Assembly (NCBI GenBank): GCA_004799545.1
Contig: SSMU01000001.1
Span: 62,001-126,000, forward strand
Source of the DNA: Phenylobacterium sp.
GTDB lineage: Bacteria > Pseudomonadota > Alphaproteobacteria > Caulobacterales > Caulobacteraceae
Reading direction: 5' to 3'
Length of the DNA stretch: 64,000 nucleotides
The notes below the pieces were generated by a model, which made no database searches, was not told where the DNA came from, and saw nothing but the letters and a program-made list of their open reading frames with translations. Below, one piece after another: positions 19,365 through 29,065 of this stretch; within the stretch, counting starts at the first letter, position 1; each line of letters starts with the position of its first letter. The position numbers and the translations under genes were made by a program.

Positions 19365-20366
19365 CTAAGCCACCCGCACCCGCGCCGTGCTTTCCGGCAG
19401 GTCCTGGCCGAAGGCGCGCTGGAAGAATTCGGCCACCGTGCCGCGCTCCAGCTCGTCGCACTTGTTCAGGAAGGTCATCCGGAAGCCGAGCGCGATGTCG
19501 CCGCCGAAGATGTCGGCGTTCTGGGCCCAGGTGATCACGGTGCGCGGGCTCATCACGGTCGAGATGTCGCCGTTCATGAAGGCGTTGCGGGTCATGTCGG
19601 CGACGCGGACCATGGCGTTGATGGTGCGCCGCCCGTCGGCGGTGTTGTAGCCCGGTGCCTTGGCCAGCACGATCTCGGCCTCCACGTCGTGGCTGAGGTA
19701 GTTGAGCGTGGCGACGATCGACCAGCGGTCCATCTGGCCTTGGTTGATCTGCTGGGTGCCGTGATAGAGGCCGGTGGTATCGCCGAGACCGATGGTGTTG
19801 GTCGTCGAGAACAGCCGGAAATACTTGTTCGGGCGGATGACGCGGTTCTGGTCCAGCAGGGTCAGCTTGCCCTGCGCCTCGAGCACCCGCTGGATCACGA
19901 ACATCACGTCCGGCCGGCCGGCGTCGTATTCGTCGAAGACGAGCGCGATCGGCCGCTGGATCGCCCAGGGCAGCATGCCTTCGCGGAACTCGGTGACCTG
20001 CATGCCCTCGCGCAGGACGATGGCGTCCTTGCCCACCAGGTCGATGCGGCTCACGTGGCTGTCGAGGTTCACCCGGATCAGCGGCCAGTTCAGGTGGGCC
20101 GCCACCTGCTCGATGTGCGTCGACTTGCCCGTGCCGTGATAGCCTTGGATCATCACGCGGCGGTCGTGGGCGAAGCCCGCCAGGATCGCCCGCGTGGTCT
20201 CGGGGTCGAACTTGTAGGCCTCGTCGATGTCCGGGACGTGCGGGTCGCGCGTCGAGAAGGCCGGGACCTGCATGTCGAAGTCCATGCCGAACGCCTCGCG
20301 CGCACTGACCGTGCGGTCGGGGGCGAGGGCCAGGAGGGTGTCTTCGGCGGTGTCGATAACTGTCAT
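19365..20366 (-). CDS. cobS: Aerobic cobaltochelatase subunit CobS
   Basis: A 333-aa AAA+ ATPase of the MoxR/CobS type. Walker A is GYHGTGKS (75–82), Walker B is [10 protein letters not shown] and sensor 1 is in [11 protein letters not shown]. The N-terminal segment [19 protein letters not shown] is CobS-typical. It works as a ring with CobT to load cobalt through CobN. The divergent TauD-type dioxygenase gene starts 88 bases away. Confidence 0.94.
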   Translation of the reverse strand: MTVIDTAEDTLLALAPDRTVSAREAFGMDFDMQVPAFSTRDPHVPDIDEAYKFDPETTRAILAGFAHDRRVMIQGYHGTGKSTHIEQVAAHLNWPLIRVNLDSHVSRIDLVGKDAIVLREGMQVTEFREGMLPWAIQRPIALVFDEYDAGRPDVMFVIQRVLEAQGKLTLLDQNRVIRPNKYFRLFSTTNTIGLGDTTGLYHGTQQINQGQMDRWSIVATLNYLSHDVEAEIVLAKAPGYNTADGRRTINAMVRVADMTRNAFMNGDISTVMSPRTVITWAQNADIFGGDIALGFRMTFLNKCDELERGTVAEFFQRAFGQDLPESTARVRVA

Positions 20367-20453
20367 GGCCGGGTTCGATTACAGTCTTGAGTTCCCCGTG
20401 GCAAACGGGTGTTTCATGAGGTGCTGCGCATGACGCAGCGGGAGGCGCCGGCG

Positions 20454-21326
20454 ATGCTCAAGCAAGCGGAAAGCCCATATCGGACGCTTCGAGTGAAGGC
20501 GCAGCCAACGGGATTCGGCGCGGAGATCACCGGCCTCGACCTCACGCACCCCCTATCTAAGGACGCGCTGGCCGATGTGAAAGCCGCCTGGGCGCGGCAT
20601 GCGGTGGTGGCCTTCCCCGACCAGCCGCTGACCCTGGACCAGCTGGAGGCCTACACCCTGCAGATCGGGGCCTTCGGCGAGGACCCGTTCATCAAGCCGA
20701 TGCCGGGCCACCCGAACGTGCTGGAGCTGCGCCGCGAGCCGGACGAGAAGGCCACCAACTTCGGGGCCGGTTGGCACTCCGACTGGAGCTTCCAGGCCAC
20801 GCCCCCCGCCGCCACCATCCTGCATTCCGAGGTCGTGCCGCCGGTTGGCGGCGACACCCTGTTTTGCGACGGCGCGCGGGCTTACGAGGCCTTGTCGCCG
20901 ACGATGCAGAAGATGCTGGCGCCGCTGCAGGCGGTGCATTCCGCGACGCGGGCCTATGGGACCCAAGGGGTGTTCGCCAAGGAGACCGCGAAGCGCACCC
21001 TGCAGATCATCACCTCCTCCGAGGCCGACAAGAGCCTGACCCACCCCCTGGTCCGCACCCATCCGGTGACCGGCCGGAAGGCGCTGTTCATCTCGCCGGT
21101 CTACACCGTGGGCATCGAGGGCCTGACGCCGCAGGAAAGCGCCGCGATCCTCGGCTTCCTGTTCCAGCACATGACCGCCGACGCGTTCGTCTACCGCCAC
21201 AAGTGGCGGCCGAAGATGCTGCTGATGTGGGACAACCGCTGCACCATGCACTTCGCCGAGGGCGGCTACGACGGCCACCTGCGGCTGATGCACCGCACGA
21301 CGGTGGCGGGGGACACGCCGGTCTAG
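20454..21326 (+). CDS. TauD/TfdA-family Fe(II)/2-oxoglutarate dioxygenase
   Basis: A 290-aa non-haem iron dioxygenase. The facial triad is visible: His108 and Asp110 in WHSDWSF and the distal His near 266 in NRCTMH, with the 2-oxoglutarate-binding Arg in LMHRTTV. The N-terminal GFGAEITGLDL is family-typical. The substrate could be taurine, an alkylsulfonate, 2,4-D-like or another compound; no sulfonate genes are adjacent. The ATG at 20454 is chosen because GGGAGG lies upstream; ATG 20430 and GTG 20409 are alternatives. The stop is shared with the convergent transporter gene through CTAG. Confidence 0.88.
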   Translation: MLKQAESPYRTLRVKAQPTGFGAEITGLDLTHPLSKDALADVKAAWARHAVVAFPDQPLTLDQLEAYTLQIGAFGEDPFIKPMPGHPNVLELRREPDEKATNFGAGWHSDWSFQATPPAATILHSEVVPPVGGDTLFCDGARAYEALSPTMQKMLAPLQAVHSATRAYGTQGVFAKETAKRTLQIITSSEADKSLTHPLVRTHPVTGRKALFISPVYTVGIEGLTPQESAAILGFLFQHMTADAFVYRHKWRPKMLLMWDNRCTMHFAEGGYDGHLRLMHRTTVAGDTPV

Positions 21327-22591
21327 TCGGCCGCCGCCAGCTTCAGCGGCGCGATGGCGGCCAGGCTGACCAGGGCGGCGATCGCCAGGTAGAGGCCGAC
21401 CCAGACGAGGCCGCCGCGGTCGGCCAGCGCCTGGGCGATGATCGGCGCCAGGCCGCCGCCGAGGATCCCGCCGACGTTGAAGGCGATCGAGGCGCCGGAG
21501 TAGCGCACCCGCGCCGGGAACAGGCCCGGCAGGAAGGCCCCCAGCGGTCCATAGACGAAGCCCATCACGAAGAGGGCCGCGGATAGCCAGACCCAGATCA
21601 ACAGCAGGGAATGGGCGCCGAAGAAGGCGCTCATGACCACCGCCACCGCCACCGTGGCCAGGCAGCCGCGCATCAGGACCAGGCGCGGGTTGGTCGCATC
21701 CGACCACCAGCCGGCCAGCAGGATGCCGGCGGCCAGGAAGACGATGGCGCCCAGCTCGACCCCCAGGAAGGCGGCGCGGCTATAGCGCAGGGTCCCCACC
21801 CCGTAGCCCAGCGCGAAGGCGGTCGAGAGGTAGAAGATCGCGAAGCAGGCGACCACCGCGAAGGTCCCGCCCAGGAGCCTTAGGGGGTGGCGTTTCACCA
21901 CCTCGGCCATCGGCACGTCGGAGGGCTCCGCCTCGGCCATCGCGGCCTCGAACACCGGCGTCTCGGCGATCTTCAGCCGCACCCAGAGGCCCAGGCCCAC
22001 CAGCACCGCCGACAACAGGAACGGCAGCCGCCAGCCCCAGGTGCGGAACTGCTCGGGGGTCAGGGCCAGGTTGAGGATCAGGAACAGGCCGTTGGCGGCG
22101 ATGAAGCCCACCGGCGCGCCGAGTTGCGGGAACATGCCGAAGCGCGCGCGCCAGCCGGGCGGGGCGTTCTCGATGGCCAGCAGGGCCGCGCCGCCCCACT
22201 CGCCGCCCAGGCCGAAGCCCTGGCCGAAGCGCAGCAGGCAGAGCAGGGCCGGCGCGATCCAGCCCGCCTGGGCGTAGCCGGGGAGAAGCCCGATCAGCAC
22301 GGTCGAGGCGCCCATGGTCATCAGGCTGGCGACCAGGGTCGACTTGCGCCCGATCCGGTCGCCGAAATGGCCGAAGAAGGCCGCGCCCACCGGCCGGGCG
22401 AAGAAGGCCACCGCGAAGGTCGCATAGGCGCTCAAGAGCTGCGCCGAGGGCGAGGCGGCCGGGAAGAACAGCGGCCCGAACACCAGCGAGGCCGCCGTGG
22501 CGTAGATATAGAAGTCGTAGAACTCGACGGCGGTGCCGACCAGGCTGGCGACGAGGACGCGTCGGGTGGAGGCGGAGGTTGGCGTGGTCAT
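21323..22591 (-). CDS. MFS transporter, metabolite:proton symporter type
   Basis: A 422-aa inner-membrane carrier with about 12 hydrophobic helices. The loop after helix 2 carries RPVGAAFFGHFGDRIGRKS, the MFS signature of the metabolite:H+ symporter group (ProP, KgtP, ShiA), and the first helix region has VGTAVEFYDFYIYATAA. Such carriers import organic acids or compatible solutes. The ATG at 22591 is preferred over the GTG just before it. It is convergent with the dioxygenase, which may act on the imported compound (inference). Confidence 0.88.
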   Translation of the reverse strand: MTTPTSASTRRVLVASLVGTAVEFYDFYIYATAASLVFGPLFFPAASPSAQLLSAYATFAVAFFARPVGAAFFGHFGDRIGRKSTLVASLMTMGASTVLIGLLPGYAQAGWIAPALLCLLRFGQGFGLGGEWGGAALLAIENAPPGWRARFGMFPQLGAPVGFIAANGLFLILNLALTPEQFRTWGWRLPFLLSAVLVGLGLWVRLKIAETPVFEAAMAEAEPSDVPMAEVVKRHPLRLLGGTFAVVACFAIFYLSTAFALGYGVGTLRYSRAAFLGVELGAIVFLAAGILLAGWWSDATNPRLVLMRGCLATVAVAVVMSAFFGAHSLLLIWVWLSAALFVMGFVYGPLGAFLPGLFPARVRYSGASIAFNVGGILGGGLAPIIAQALADRGGLVWVGLYLAIAALVSLAAIAPLKLAAAD

Positions 22592-22638
22592 CACCTGCGC
22601 CCATCAAGCCTGCAGCGCTTCAGGTCAAGGCGTCAAAG

Positions 22639-22740
22639 CCCTCTCCCCCGTGCGGGGAGAGGGTTGGGAGTGGGGGTGTCTGCTCGGCAGATGCCACGCT
22701 CGCACCCCCACCCCCGGCCCCTCCCCGCAAGGGGGAGGGG
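22639..22740. repeat. REP-like intergenic palindrome cluster
   Basis: Two strong hairpins: CCCTCTCCCC/GGGGAGAGGG (22639–22663) and CCCCTCCCC/GGGGAGGGG (22718–22740). Between them TGGGGGTG (22671–22678) can pair with CACCCCCA (22703–22710). The whole folds as a three-stem structure, as in the REP/BIME-type elements common in GC-rich proteobacterial intergenic regions. It lies between divergent genes. No second copy was spotted in the window. Confidence 0.75.
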
Positions 22741-22800
22741 AGGCGTGCGTCGGCCTCGCGAGGCGTGGCCTCTGATCGTATTTCGAGGTAGGCGAAGACC

Positions 22801-23949
22801 ATGCCCGCCGAGATCGACCCGTTCCACGCCATCTCCGTCAGCGTGCTCGCCCACGAGCTGAAGGGGCAGGGCGCCTCGATCATCCACATGGAGTTCGGCC
22901 AGCCGTCGACGCCGGCGCCCAAGGCCGCCATCGCCGCCGCCCACCGCATCCTCGACACCGACCCCATGGGCTATTGGGAAAGCTCGGCGCTGACCGCGCG
23001 GATCGCCCGCCACTATGCGGAGACCTATGGGCTCACCGTCGACCCGCGCCAGATCATCCTGACCTGCGGCGCCTCGGCCGCCCTGGTGCTGGCGCTGGCG
23101 TCGAGCTTCGAGCCCGGGGCGCGGATCGCCATGGCGCGGCCCGGCTACGTCGCCTACCGCAACACCGCCAAGGCCCTGCACCTGGTCCCGGTGGAGATCG
23201 CCTGCGGCCACAATGAGCGCTTCCAGCTGACCGCGGCGGCCGTCGCCGCCCTCGATCCGGCGCCGGCCGGCCTGATCGTCGCGAGCCCCGCCAATCCGAC
23301 GGGCACGATCCTGCCGCCGGAGGAGCTCGCCGCCATCGCCGAGGTCTGCCGGGCGCGCGGCGTCCGCATCGTCTCCGACGAGATCTACCACGGGCTCAGC
23401 TACGCCGGCCCGACGCGGTCGATGCTGGAGTTCGAGCCGACAGCGCTGATCGTCAACTCGTTCTCGAAATACTATTCCATGGCGCCCTGGCGGCTGGGCT
23501 GGCTGGTGGCGCCCAAGGCCGACCTCGGCCGCGCGCGGGCCTATGTTGGCAACCTGTTCCTGACCGCGCCGTCGCTGGCCCAGCACGCCGGCCTCGCCGC
23601 CATGGACGCCACGCCCGAGCTGGAGGCCAATGTCGACGTCTACCGGGCCAACCGCGCCCTGCTGCTGGCCGCCCTGCCGGCGCTGGGCCTCAGCGAGATC
23701 GCCCCGCCGGACGGGGCCTTCTACATCTGGGCCGACGTGGGCCACCTGACCGACGACAGCCTGGCCTTCTGCAAGCGCCTGCTCCGCGACACCGGGGTGG
23801 CGACGGCGCCGGGCATCGACTTCGACCCCGTCGAAGGCCGCCACTTCATCCGCCTCAGCTTCGCCGTCTCGACCCCGCTGATCGAGGAAGCCATCGCCCG
23901 CATGATCCCCTGGTTCGCGGCGCAGAAGGCGGCGAAGGCGCCGGCCTAG
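22801..23949 (+). CDS. Class I/II PLP-dependent aminotransferase
   Basis: A 382-aa fold-type I aminotransferase. The PLP lysine is Lys223 in [16 protein letters not shown]; Asn165 in SPANPTG and Asp193 in VSDEIYHG hold the cofactor; the C-terminal substrate arginine is in HFIRLSF. The sequence resembles aspartate/aromatic or MalY-like aminotransferases and does not single out a substrate. It follows the REP-like element and ends on a CTAG shared with the convergent amidohydrolase. Confidence 0.9.
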   Translation: MPAEIDPFHAISVSVLAHELKGQGASIIHMEFGQPSTPAPKAAIAAAHRILDTDPMGYWESSALTARIARHYAETYGLTVDPRQIILTCGASAALVLALASSFEPGARIAMARPGYVAYRNTAKALHLVPVEIACGHNERFQLTAAAVAALDPAPAGLIVASPANPTGTILPPEELAAIAEVCRARGVRIVSDEIYHGLSYAGPTRSMLEFEPTALIVNSFSKYYSMAPWRLGWLVAPKADLGRARAYVGNLFLTAPSLAQHAGLAAMDATPELEANVDVYRANRALLLAALPALGLSEIAPPDGAFYIWADVGHLTDDSLAFCKRLLRDTGVATAPGIDFDPVEGRHFIRLSFAVSTPLIEEAIARMIPWFAAQKAAKAPA

Positions 23950-25253
23950 GGCCGCCGATAGACCCGGCCGTCCTTCATCACGAAGCGGACATTCTTCAAC
24001 GTTGAAATATCGGCCGTCGGGTCGCCGCCCACCGCCACCAGGTCGGCCAGGTAGCCTGGCGCGACGCGGCCGAGGTCGGCGTCGTGGCGGAGGATCTTCG
24101 CATTGGTGGCGGTGGCGGCGGTCAGGGCCTGGGCGGGGGTCATGCCGTCCTTCACCATCCAGGCGATCTCGCGCCAGTTCTCGCCGTGCGGGAAGACGCC
24201 CACGTCGCTGCCCGAGCCGATGGTGACGCCCAGCCTCAGCGCCAGGCGGAAGGCCCGCTCGGCGTCCTGCATGGCCGGCGTCGGCGGGCTCTGGCCGGGG
24301 ACGTAGTGCTGGAAGTAACTGGCCGTGGCTTCCACGGCGGTGAGCGTCGGCACATAGGCCGCGCCCTTCTCCTTGATCAGCTTGAAGGTGGCCTCGCTGG
24401 TCCCATAGGCGTGCTCGACCGTATCGGCGCCGGCCAGGATGGCCCGGCGCACCCCCTCGTCGCTGGCCGCGTGCACCGCCACCGGCCGGCCGCTGTCGTG
24501 GGCGGCCGCGACCATGGCGTCCATCTCCTGCTGGCTGAAGGTCGGCCGCGTGCCGCCGTCCGGGCCCACGCGGTAGTCGCCATAGAGCTTGATCCAGTCG
24601 GCGCCGGCCGCGGCCTGCTCGCGCACCGCCTTCACCCCCTCCGCCTCGCCGGTCACCTCCTGCGCCCCCTGCGGCAGGTCGGCGTCGGTGCGGAAGCCCT
24701 TGCGTGGGCCGTAGGAGGCGGTGGCGACGATGGCGCGGGTGACCACGAACATCCGGGGCCCAGGGATGATCCCTTCGCCGATCGCCCGCTTCAGCTGCAC
24801 GTCGGCGTCGCCGGCCCCCTCGGTGCCCAGGTCGCGGAGGGTGGTGAAGCCGGCCATCAGGGTCCGCTCGGCGTCGCGCCCGGCGCGCAGCACGCGGTAG
24901 GCCGGCGGCTCCTTCAGCACCTGGTCGTCCCACAGCACCTCGTTGTAGGCGTGCAGCAGCAGGTGCGAGTGCAGCTCGATCAGGCCGGGGATCAGGGTCG
25001 CGCCCGGCAGGCTCACCGTCTCCGCCCCGGCCGGCGCCGCCACCGAGCCCTTCGGCCCGACCGCGGAGATCCTTTGACCTTGAACGACTACCACCCAGCC
25101 GGCGTGCGGCGCGGCGTCGCCGGCGGTCCAGACCGCGGCCGGCTCCAGCACATAGGCCGTGGGCTCGGCGGCCCGCGCGCCCGCCGTCAGGGCCAAACCG
25201 GCGGCCAGACCCGCCGCCCACGCCATCATCCGTTTCGCCACCAACGCCCCCAC
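23946..25253 (-). CDS. Exported amidohydrolase (imidazolonepropionase/prolidase-like)
   Basis: A 435-aa metal-dependent hydrolase with a signal peptide (basic n-region VAKR, hydrophobic core, cut near GARA-AEP). Motifs in order: the metal site [22 protein letters not shown] and ADTVEHAYG histidines, and [14 protein letters not shown] with the catalytic aspartate. This layout fits the periplasmic amidohydrolases that act on Xaa-Pro dipeptides or amidated xenobiotics. The GTG start is kept because GAGG precedes it and it supplies the basic n-region; ATG 25229 is the alternative. It begins 10 bases after the acyl-CoA synthetase stop. Confidence 0.87.
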   Translation of the reverse strand: MGALVAKRMMAWAAGLAAGLALTAGARAAEPTAYVLEPAAVWTAGDAAPHAGWVVVVQGQRISAVGPKGSVAAPAGAETVSLPGATLIPGLIELHSHLLLHAYNEVLWDDQVLKEPPAYRVLRAGRDAERTLMAGFTTLRDLGTEGAGDADVQLKRAIGEGIIPGPRMFVVTRAIVATASYGPRKGFRTDADLPQGAQEVTGEAEGVKAVREQAAAGADWIKLYGDYRVGPDGGTRPTFSQQEMDAMVAAAHDSGRPVAVHAASDEGVRRAILAGADTVEHAYGTSEATFKLIKEKGAAYVPTLTAVEATASYFQHYVPGQSPPTPAMQDAERAFRLALRLGVTIGSGSDVGVFPHGENWREIAWMVKDGMTPAQALTAATATNAKILRHDADLGRVAPGYLADLVAVGGDPTADISTLKNVRFVMKDGRVYRRP

Positions 25254-25263
25254 AGCCGCCGCC

Positions 25264-26802
25264 TCAGATCCGCCGGTCGAGCCCTTCCCAGAACGGCTCG
25301 CGCAGCTTGCGCTTGAAGATCTTGCCCGAGTCCTCGCGCGGCAGCTCGGCGGCCAGCTCGACCCGCTTGGGGACCTTGTAGCCGGCCACCTGGCCGCGCA
25401 GCCAGGTCTTCACCTCGGCCTCGCTCAGGGTCCCGCCCGGCACCGGCTGCACCACCGCGCAGACCGCCTCGCCGAACTCCTCGTCGGGGATGCCGAACAC
25501 CGCGCAGTCGGCGACCCCCGGCATCTTGGCCAGCTCGGCCTCGATCTCCGCCGGATAGATGTTCACCCCGCCGGAGATGATCATGTCCTTGGCCCGATCG
25601 CAGAGGTAGAGGAAGCCGTCCTCGTCGAGGTAGCCCACGTCGCCCGGCGCGATCAGCCCCGCCTTCTCGGCGTCACGGCGCTTCTGGTCGTCGCCATGGT
25701 AGGTGAAGTCGGCCATGCCGCGGATGCGGGCCACCACCTCGCCGACCTCGCGGGCCGGCAGGCTCTCGCCGTCGGCGCCGATCACCCGGACGTCGGCCTC
25801 CGGCCAGGCCTTGCCCACCGTGCCAGGGTGGGCCAGCCACTGTTCGGACGTGCAGAACACCACCGCGCTGGTCTCGGTCGAGCCGTAGTATTCGGTGATC
25901 ACCGGCCCCCACCAGTCGATCATCGCCCGCTTGATCGGCGCCGGGCAGGGCGCGGCGGCATGCACCACGAAGCGCAGGGACGAGAGGTCGTACTTGTGCT
26001 TCACCGCGTCGGGCAGCTTCAGCAGCCGGTTGAACATGATCGGCACCATGTGCAGGTGGGTCACCCGCTCCGCCTCGATCAGCGCCAGCAGCTCCTCCGG
26101 ATCGAACCGCGCTTCGAGGATCACCTTGGCCCCGAGGCGGGCCGCGAACAGGCCGTAGGCGTTGGGCGCGGAGTGGTACATCGGCCCGGTCACCACGGTG
26201 ACGATCTCGTCCGGCGCGCCATGGCCGACGAAGCCGAAGGCCCTGCCGATGATGGCCCCCGTCAGCGCCGACTGTTCGGCGGTCGGCGGGGCGCGGCGGA
26301 CGCCCTTCGGATGGCCGGTGGTGCCGGAGGTGTAGATCACCGTCCCCGGCGCCTCGCTGACCTGGCTGAGCGGCGCGAACCCCTCCAGCCAGCGGTCCCA
26401 GACCGGCAGGTCCGGCGGCGCCTTGGCGGCTTCGGCCGGGACGCCGTAGGCCTGGGCGAGCTCCGCCGGGGTCTCCACGACCAGCACCGCGACGCCTTCG
26501 GGCACGGCGTCGCGGACGCCGGCCAGCAGGTCGGCGTGGATGACGATCGCCTTGGCCCCGGAATTCTCGAACAGGTAGCGCGCTTCGGTGGGCGTGTAGT
26601 GCCAGTTGACCGGCGTCGGATAGGCGCCCAGCAGGCCCGCCGCCGCGCTGGCCTCGAAGAACGGCAGGTCGTTGCGCAGGTAGAGCGCCACCAGGTCGCC
26701 CTTGCCGACGCCCAGGCTGGCCAGACCGGCCGCGGCCCGCGCGGCGCGATCCGCCAGGGCGGCGCTGTCCAGCCGCCGATCGCCGCTGATGATCTCGCCC
26801 AT
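25264..26802 (-). CDS. Acyl-CoA synthetase (AMP-forming)
   Basis: A 512-aa ANL-superfamily ligase. The P-loop is [14 protein letters not shown], the adenine motif YYGSTETS, then [22 protein letters not shown] and the C-terminal catalytic lysine in SGKIFKRKL. It activates a carboxylic acid to its CoA thioester via an acyl-AMP; chain length or aromatic preference cannot be read by eye. It is upstream of the amidohydrolase on the same strand and divergent from the HTH operon. Confidence 0.9.
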   Translation of the reverse strand: MGEIISGDRRLDSAALADRAARAAAGLASLGVGKGDLVALYLRNDLPFFEASAAAGLLGAYPTPVNWHYTPTEARYLFENSGAKAIVIHADLLAGVRDAVPEGVAVLVVETPAELAQAYGVPAEAAKAPPDLPVWDRWLEGFAPLSQVSEAPGTVIYTSGTTGHPKGVRRAPPTAEQSALTGAIIGRAFGFVGHGAPDEIVTVVTGPMYHSAPNAYGLFAARLGAKVILEARFDPEELLALIEAERVTHLHMVPIMFNRLLKLPDAVKHKYDLSSLRFVVHAAAPCPAPIKRAMIDWWGPVITEYYGSTETSAVVFCTSEQWLAHPGTVGKAWPEADVRVIGADGESLPAREVGEVVARIRGMADFTYHGDDQKRRDAEKAGLIAPGDVGYLDEDGFLYLCDRAKDMIISGGVNIYPAEIEAELAKMPGVADCAVFGIPDEEFGEAVCAVVQPVPGGTLSEAEVKTWLRGQVAGYKVPKRVELAAELPREDSGKIFKRKLREPFWEGLDRRI

Positions 26803-26877
26803 GAGGTTCCCCGCCCAACGTCTTTGGAGCCAAGCTTAGACCTCGCAGCGCCGCCCGCAACGCGCGTGAAATGTTCC

Positions 26878-26929
26878 TTGTTGTTCCCTATTGACTCCAT
26901 ATAAGAGCCGAATTAGCCCTAATAGGGAA
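26878..26929 (+). promoter_or_regulatory. Promoter with inverted-repeat operator before the HTH operon
   Basis: TTGTTG (26878–26883) and TATAAG (26900–26905) are 16 bases apart. A perfect 9-base inverted repeat, TTCCCTATT (26884–26892) and AATAGGGAA (26921–26929), brackets the -10 box, with a nested ATTAG-CC-CTAAT (26912–26923). The GGAGG of the HTH gene follows. The layout suits autorepression by the HTH protein. Confidence 0.65.
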
Positions 26930-26943
26930 TATCGGAGGCCGTG

Positions 26944-27360
26944 ATGTCCGAGGATATCTACACCGTCGAGCAGTTCGCCGAGCGGCTGAAGCTGCACCCG
27001 AAGACCGTGTTGCGGTTCATCCGCGAGGGGCGTCTGCGGGCGGTGAAGGTCGGCCGGTCGTACCGCATCCTGCGCTCCGACATGGAGGCGTTCGGGATCG
27101 CCCCGCCGCGCAGCGGCGCCGCCCGGGTGCGGGTGACCGCCATCGTCGACGTTCCGGACATCTCGCCGGAGCGCGCCCAGCACCTGGCGCGGGTGATCAC
27201 CAGCGCCCGCCTGGGCGGCGAAGCGCGAGCCGATCCGATGCACATCGACGTCGCCCACGATCCGGCGATGCGCCAAGTGAAGGTGGTGCTGGTGGGCGCC
27301 CCCGGCGACGTCGCGGCCATGCTGCGGATGATCGACGTCTTCCTCGAGCAGGTCCCATGA
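26944..27360 (+). CDS. Excisionase-type helix-turn-helix regulator
   Basis: A 138-aa protein. Residues 5–52 form a MerR/excisionase-type winged HTH (YTVEQFAERLKLHPKTVLRFIREGRLRAVKVGRSYRI). A proline-rich hinge leads to a C-terminal domain (about 60–138) of strand–helix–strand character, perhaps dimerising or ligand-binding. GGAGG sits five bases before the ATG. Its stop overlaps the hydrolase start by four bases (ATGA). Local regulation of its own operon is likely, given the inverted repeat over its promoter. Confidence 0.8.
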   Translation: MSEDIYTVEQFAERLKLHPKTVLRFIREGRLRAVKVGRSYRILRSDMEAFGIAPPRSGAARVRVTAIVDVPDISPERAQHLARVITSARLGGEARADPMHIDVAHDPAMRQVKVVLVGAPGDVAAMLRMIDVFLEQVP

Positions 27361-28199
27361 GCACGATCTACAAGACCGCCGCGGGCGAGCAGGCGCTGAG
27401 GGCGGCCTACGCCGGCTTCCGCCAGGCCTGGCCGGTTCCGCGCGAGGAGCTGCGCCTGCCGACCCGGCTCGGCGAGACCTTCGTGGTGGCCAGCGGCGAC
27501 CCGGCCGCCCCGCCGCTGATCCTGCTGCACGGCGCGGGCGCCAACGCCACCATGTGGATGGGCGACGTGGCGAGCTGGTCGCAGGACTTCCGCGTCTACG
27601 CCGTCGACCTCCCCGGCGAGCCCGGCGAGAGCGCGCCGGTTCGGCCGCCGCGCACCGGCGACACCCAGGCCCAGTGGCTGGACGACGTGCTGGCGGGCTT
27701 GGGCGTCCAGCGCGCGGCCTTCGTCGGCAATTCGCTCGGCGGCTGGCACGCCCTCGACTATGCGATCCGCCGCCCGGCGAAGGTGGCGAAGCTCGTGCTG
27801 CTGGCGCCTGGCGGCCTGGGGGCGGTGCGGCCGGGCTTCCTGCTGCAGGCGGCGTTGCTCAATGTCATGGGCGAGGCCGGCCGCCGCCGCATGCTGGGCT
27901 CGATCGGCACCGGCGCGGCCCACCCCGCCGTCGCCAGGTACGTCGAGCTGATCTTCAGCCACTTCAATCCGCGGCGCGACGCCCTGCCCCGGTTCAGCGA
28001 GGCGCAGCTCCGGACGCTCACCATGCCGATCCTGATGTTCCTGGGCGCGCGGGACAGCCTGCTGGATTCCGCCGGCAGCCGCAGGCGGCTGGCCCGCGCA
28101 GCGCCCCAGGCCCGGATTGTCATGCTGCCACAGGCCGGCCACGTGCTGGGCGGCCTCACCGCGCCGATCCTCGAGTTCCTGCGCGAGCCCGCGCCATGA
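27357..28199 (+). CDS. Alpha/beta hydrolase
   Basis: A 280-aa alpha/beta hydrolase. The oxyanion segment is LLHGAGANATMW, the nucleophile elbow is VGNSLGGW (serine), the acid is in FLGARDSLLD and the histidine in QAGHVLGG. There is no signal peptide. It is the middle gene of a three-gene operon, joined by ATGA overlaps on both sides, so its substrate may be the ligand sensed by the HTH regulator (inference). Confidence 0.88.
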   Translation: MSTIYKTAAGEQALRAAYAGFRQAWPVPREELRLPTRLGETFVVASGDPAAPPLILLHGAGANATMWMGDVASWSQDFRVYAVDLPGEPGESAPVRPPRTGDTQAQWLDDVLAGLGVQRAAFVGNSLGGWHALDYAIRRPAKVAKLVLLAPGGLGAVRPGFLLQAALLNVMGEAGRRRMLGSIGTGAAHPAVARYVELIFSHFNPRRDALPRFSEAQLRTLTMPILMFLGARDSLLDSAGSRRRLARAAPQARIVMLPQAGHVLGGLTAPILEFLREPAP

Positions 28200-28573
28200 C
28201 CGGGGCCATGACCGGGAAGATCGCCGAGATCGCCGGCTGCCGGGCCTACGTCTGCGCCGAAGACGGCCCGCCGATCGCCGCCGAGCGCGACGCCGCCGAC
28301 ATCCTTGGCGAGACCTTCTCGGCGGGCGTGCGGCTGGTGGTGATCCCGACGGCGCGGCTCAGCCCCGCCTTCCTCGACCTGAAGACCCGCCTAGCCGGCG
28401 AGCTCCTGCAGAAGTTCGTCAACTATGAGCGCCAGGTGGTCATCCTGGGCGACGTCGCCGAGGCCGTGGCCGGCAGCGACGCGCTCCGCGACTTCGTCCG
28501 CGAGTCCAACCGCGGGCGCGCGGTGTGGTTCGTCCCCGACCTCGCCGCCCTGGAGGCGAAGCTCGCCGGATGA
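28196..28573 (+). CDS. DUF4180 protein
   Basis: A 125-aa protein matching the DUF4180 pattern: a short N-terminal strand, AERDAADILGETFSAGVRLVVIP with a RLSPAFLDLKTRLAGELLQKFVNY helix pair, then VVILGDV and a C-terminal RGRAVWFVPDLAALEAKL. The fold resembles STAS-like or DUF4325-like small alpha/beta domains (impression only). The start ATG overlaps the hydrolase stop. The function of the family is unknown. Confidence 0.8.
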   Translation: MTGAMTGKIAEIAGCRAYVCAEDGPPIAAERDAADILGETFSAGVRLVVIPTARLSPAFLDLKTRLAGELLQKFVNYERQVVILGDVAEAVAGSDALRDFVRESNRGRAVWFVPDLAALEAKLAG

Positions 28574-28611
28574 GGCCGCCATGCTAGGCTGCGGCCAAAC
28601 GGGGAAACGAC

Positions 28612-29064
28612 ATGCGCAGCGACATCGCCATCCTGGCCGCCTTGGCCCTGAGCTCCACGACAGCGGCCGGCGCGGCGGAGATCCCCGCCAAGCTTATGCC
28701 CAAGGCGATCGCCGGCTCCGGCTTCAACGTCCGCGACCTGGAGGCCCAGCGCGCCTGGTATCAGGAGAAGCTCGGCATGCGGCTGATCAACACCATGAGC
28801 CGCCAGGGCAAGCCGTTCGAGTACCTGATGGGCTACGCCCCCGACGGCACGATCGTGGCCCTGCTGGCCTCGCCCAACCGGCCCGAGGGCCCCAACGCCA
28901 TGAGCCGGCTGATCCTCGAGGTCCCGGACGCCAAGGGCCTCGCCGACTTCCTGGGGACGCAAGGGGTGAAGACCCGCGAGGTGATCCCCGGGACCGCCTA
29001 TTTCCTCGCCGATCCCGAGGGCAATCCGGTCGAGCTCTACACCCCTCCGCCGCGCGGCAAGTAG
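28612..29064 (+). CDS. Exported VOC/glyoxalase-like protein
   Basis: A 150-aa protein: a signal peptide (1–22, ending GAAE) followed by one vicinal-oxygen-chelate module of two beta-alpha-beta-beta-beta halves, with LEAQRAWYQEKLGMRL, FLADPEGNPVELYTPPP. The C-terminal Glu of the metal site is in VELY; the N-terminal histidine found in glyoxalase I is replaced, so the enzyme class is uncertain. VOC proteins are usually cytosolic, which makes the leader unusual. It ends one base from the convergent LytTR gene. Confidence 0.82.
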   Translation: MRSDIAILAALALSSTTAAGAAEIPAKLMPKAIAGSGFNVRDLEAQRAWYQEKLGMRLINTMSRQGKPFEYLMGYAPDGTIVALLASPNRPEGPNAMSRLILEVPDAKGLADFLGTQGVKTREVIPGTAYFLADPEGNPVELYTPPPRGK

Positions 29065-29065
29065 T

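Noticed and set aside
22639-22740. Possible CRISPR repeats or a terminator pair
   Set aside because: Only two different palindromes, no regular spacers and no cas genes. It fits a REP-like element better.
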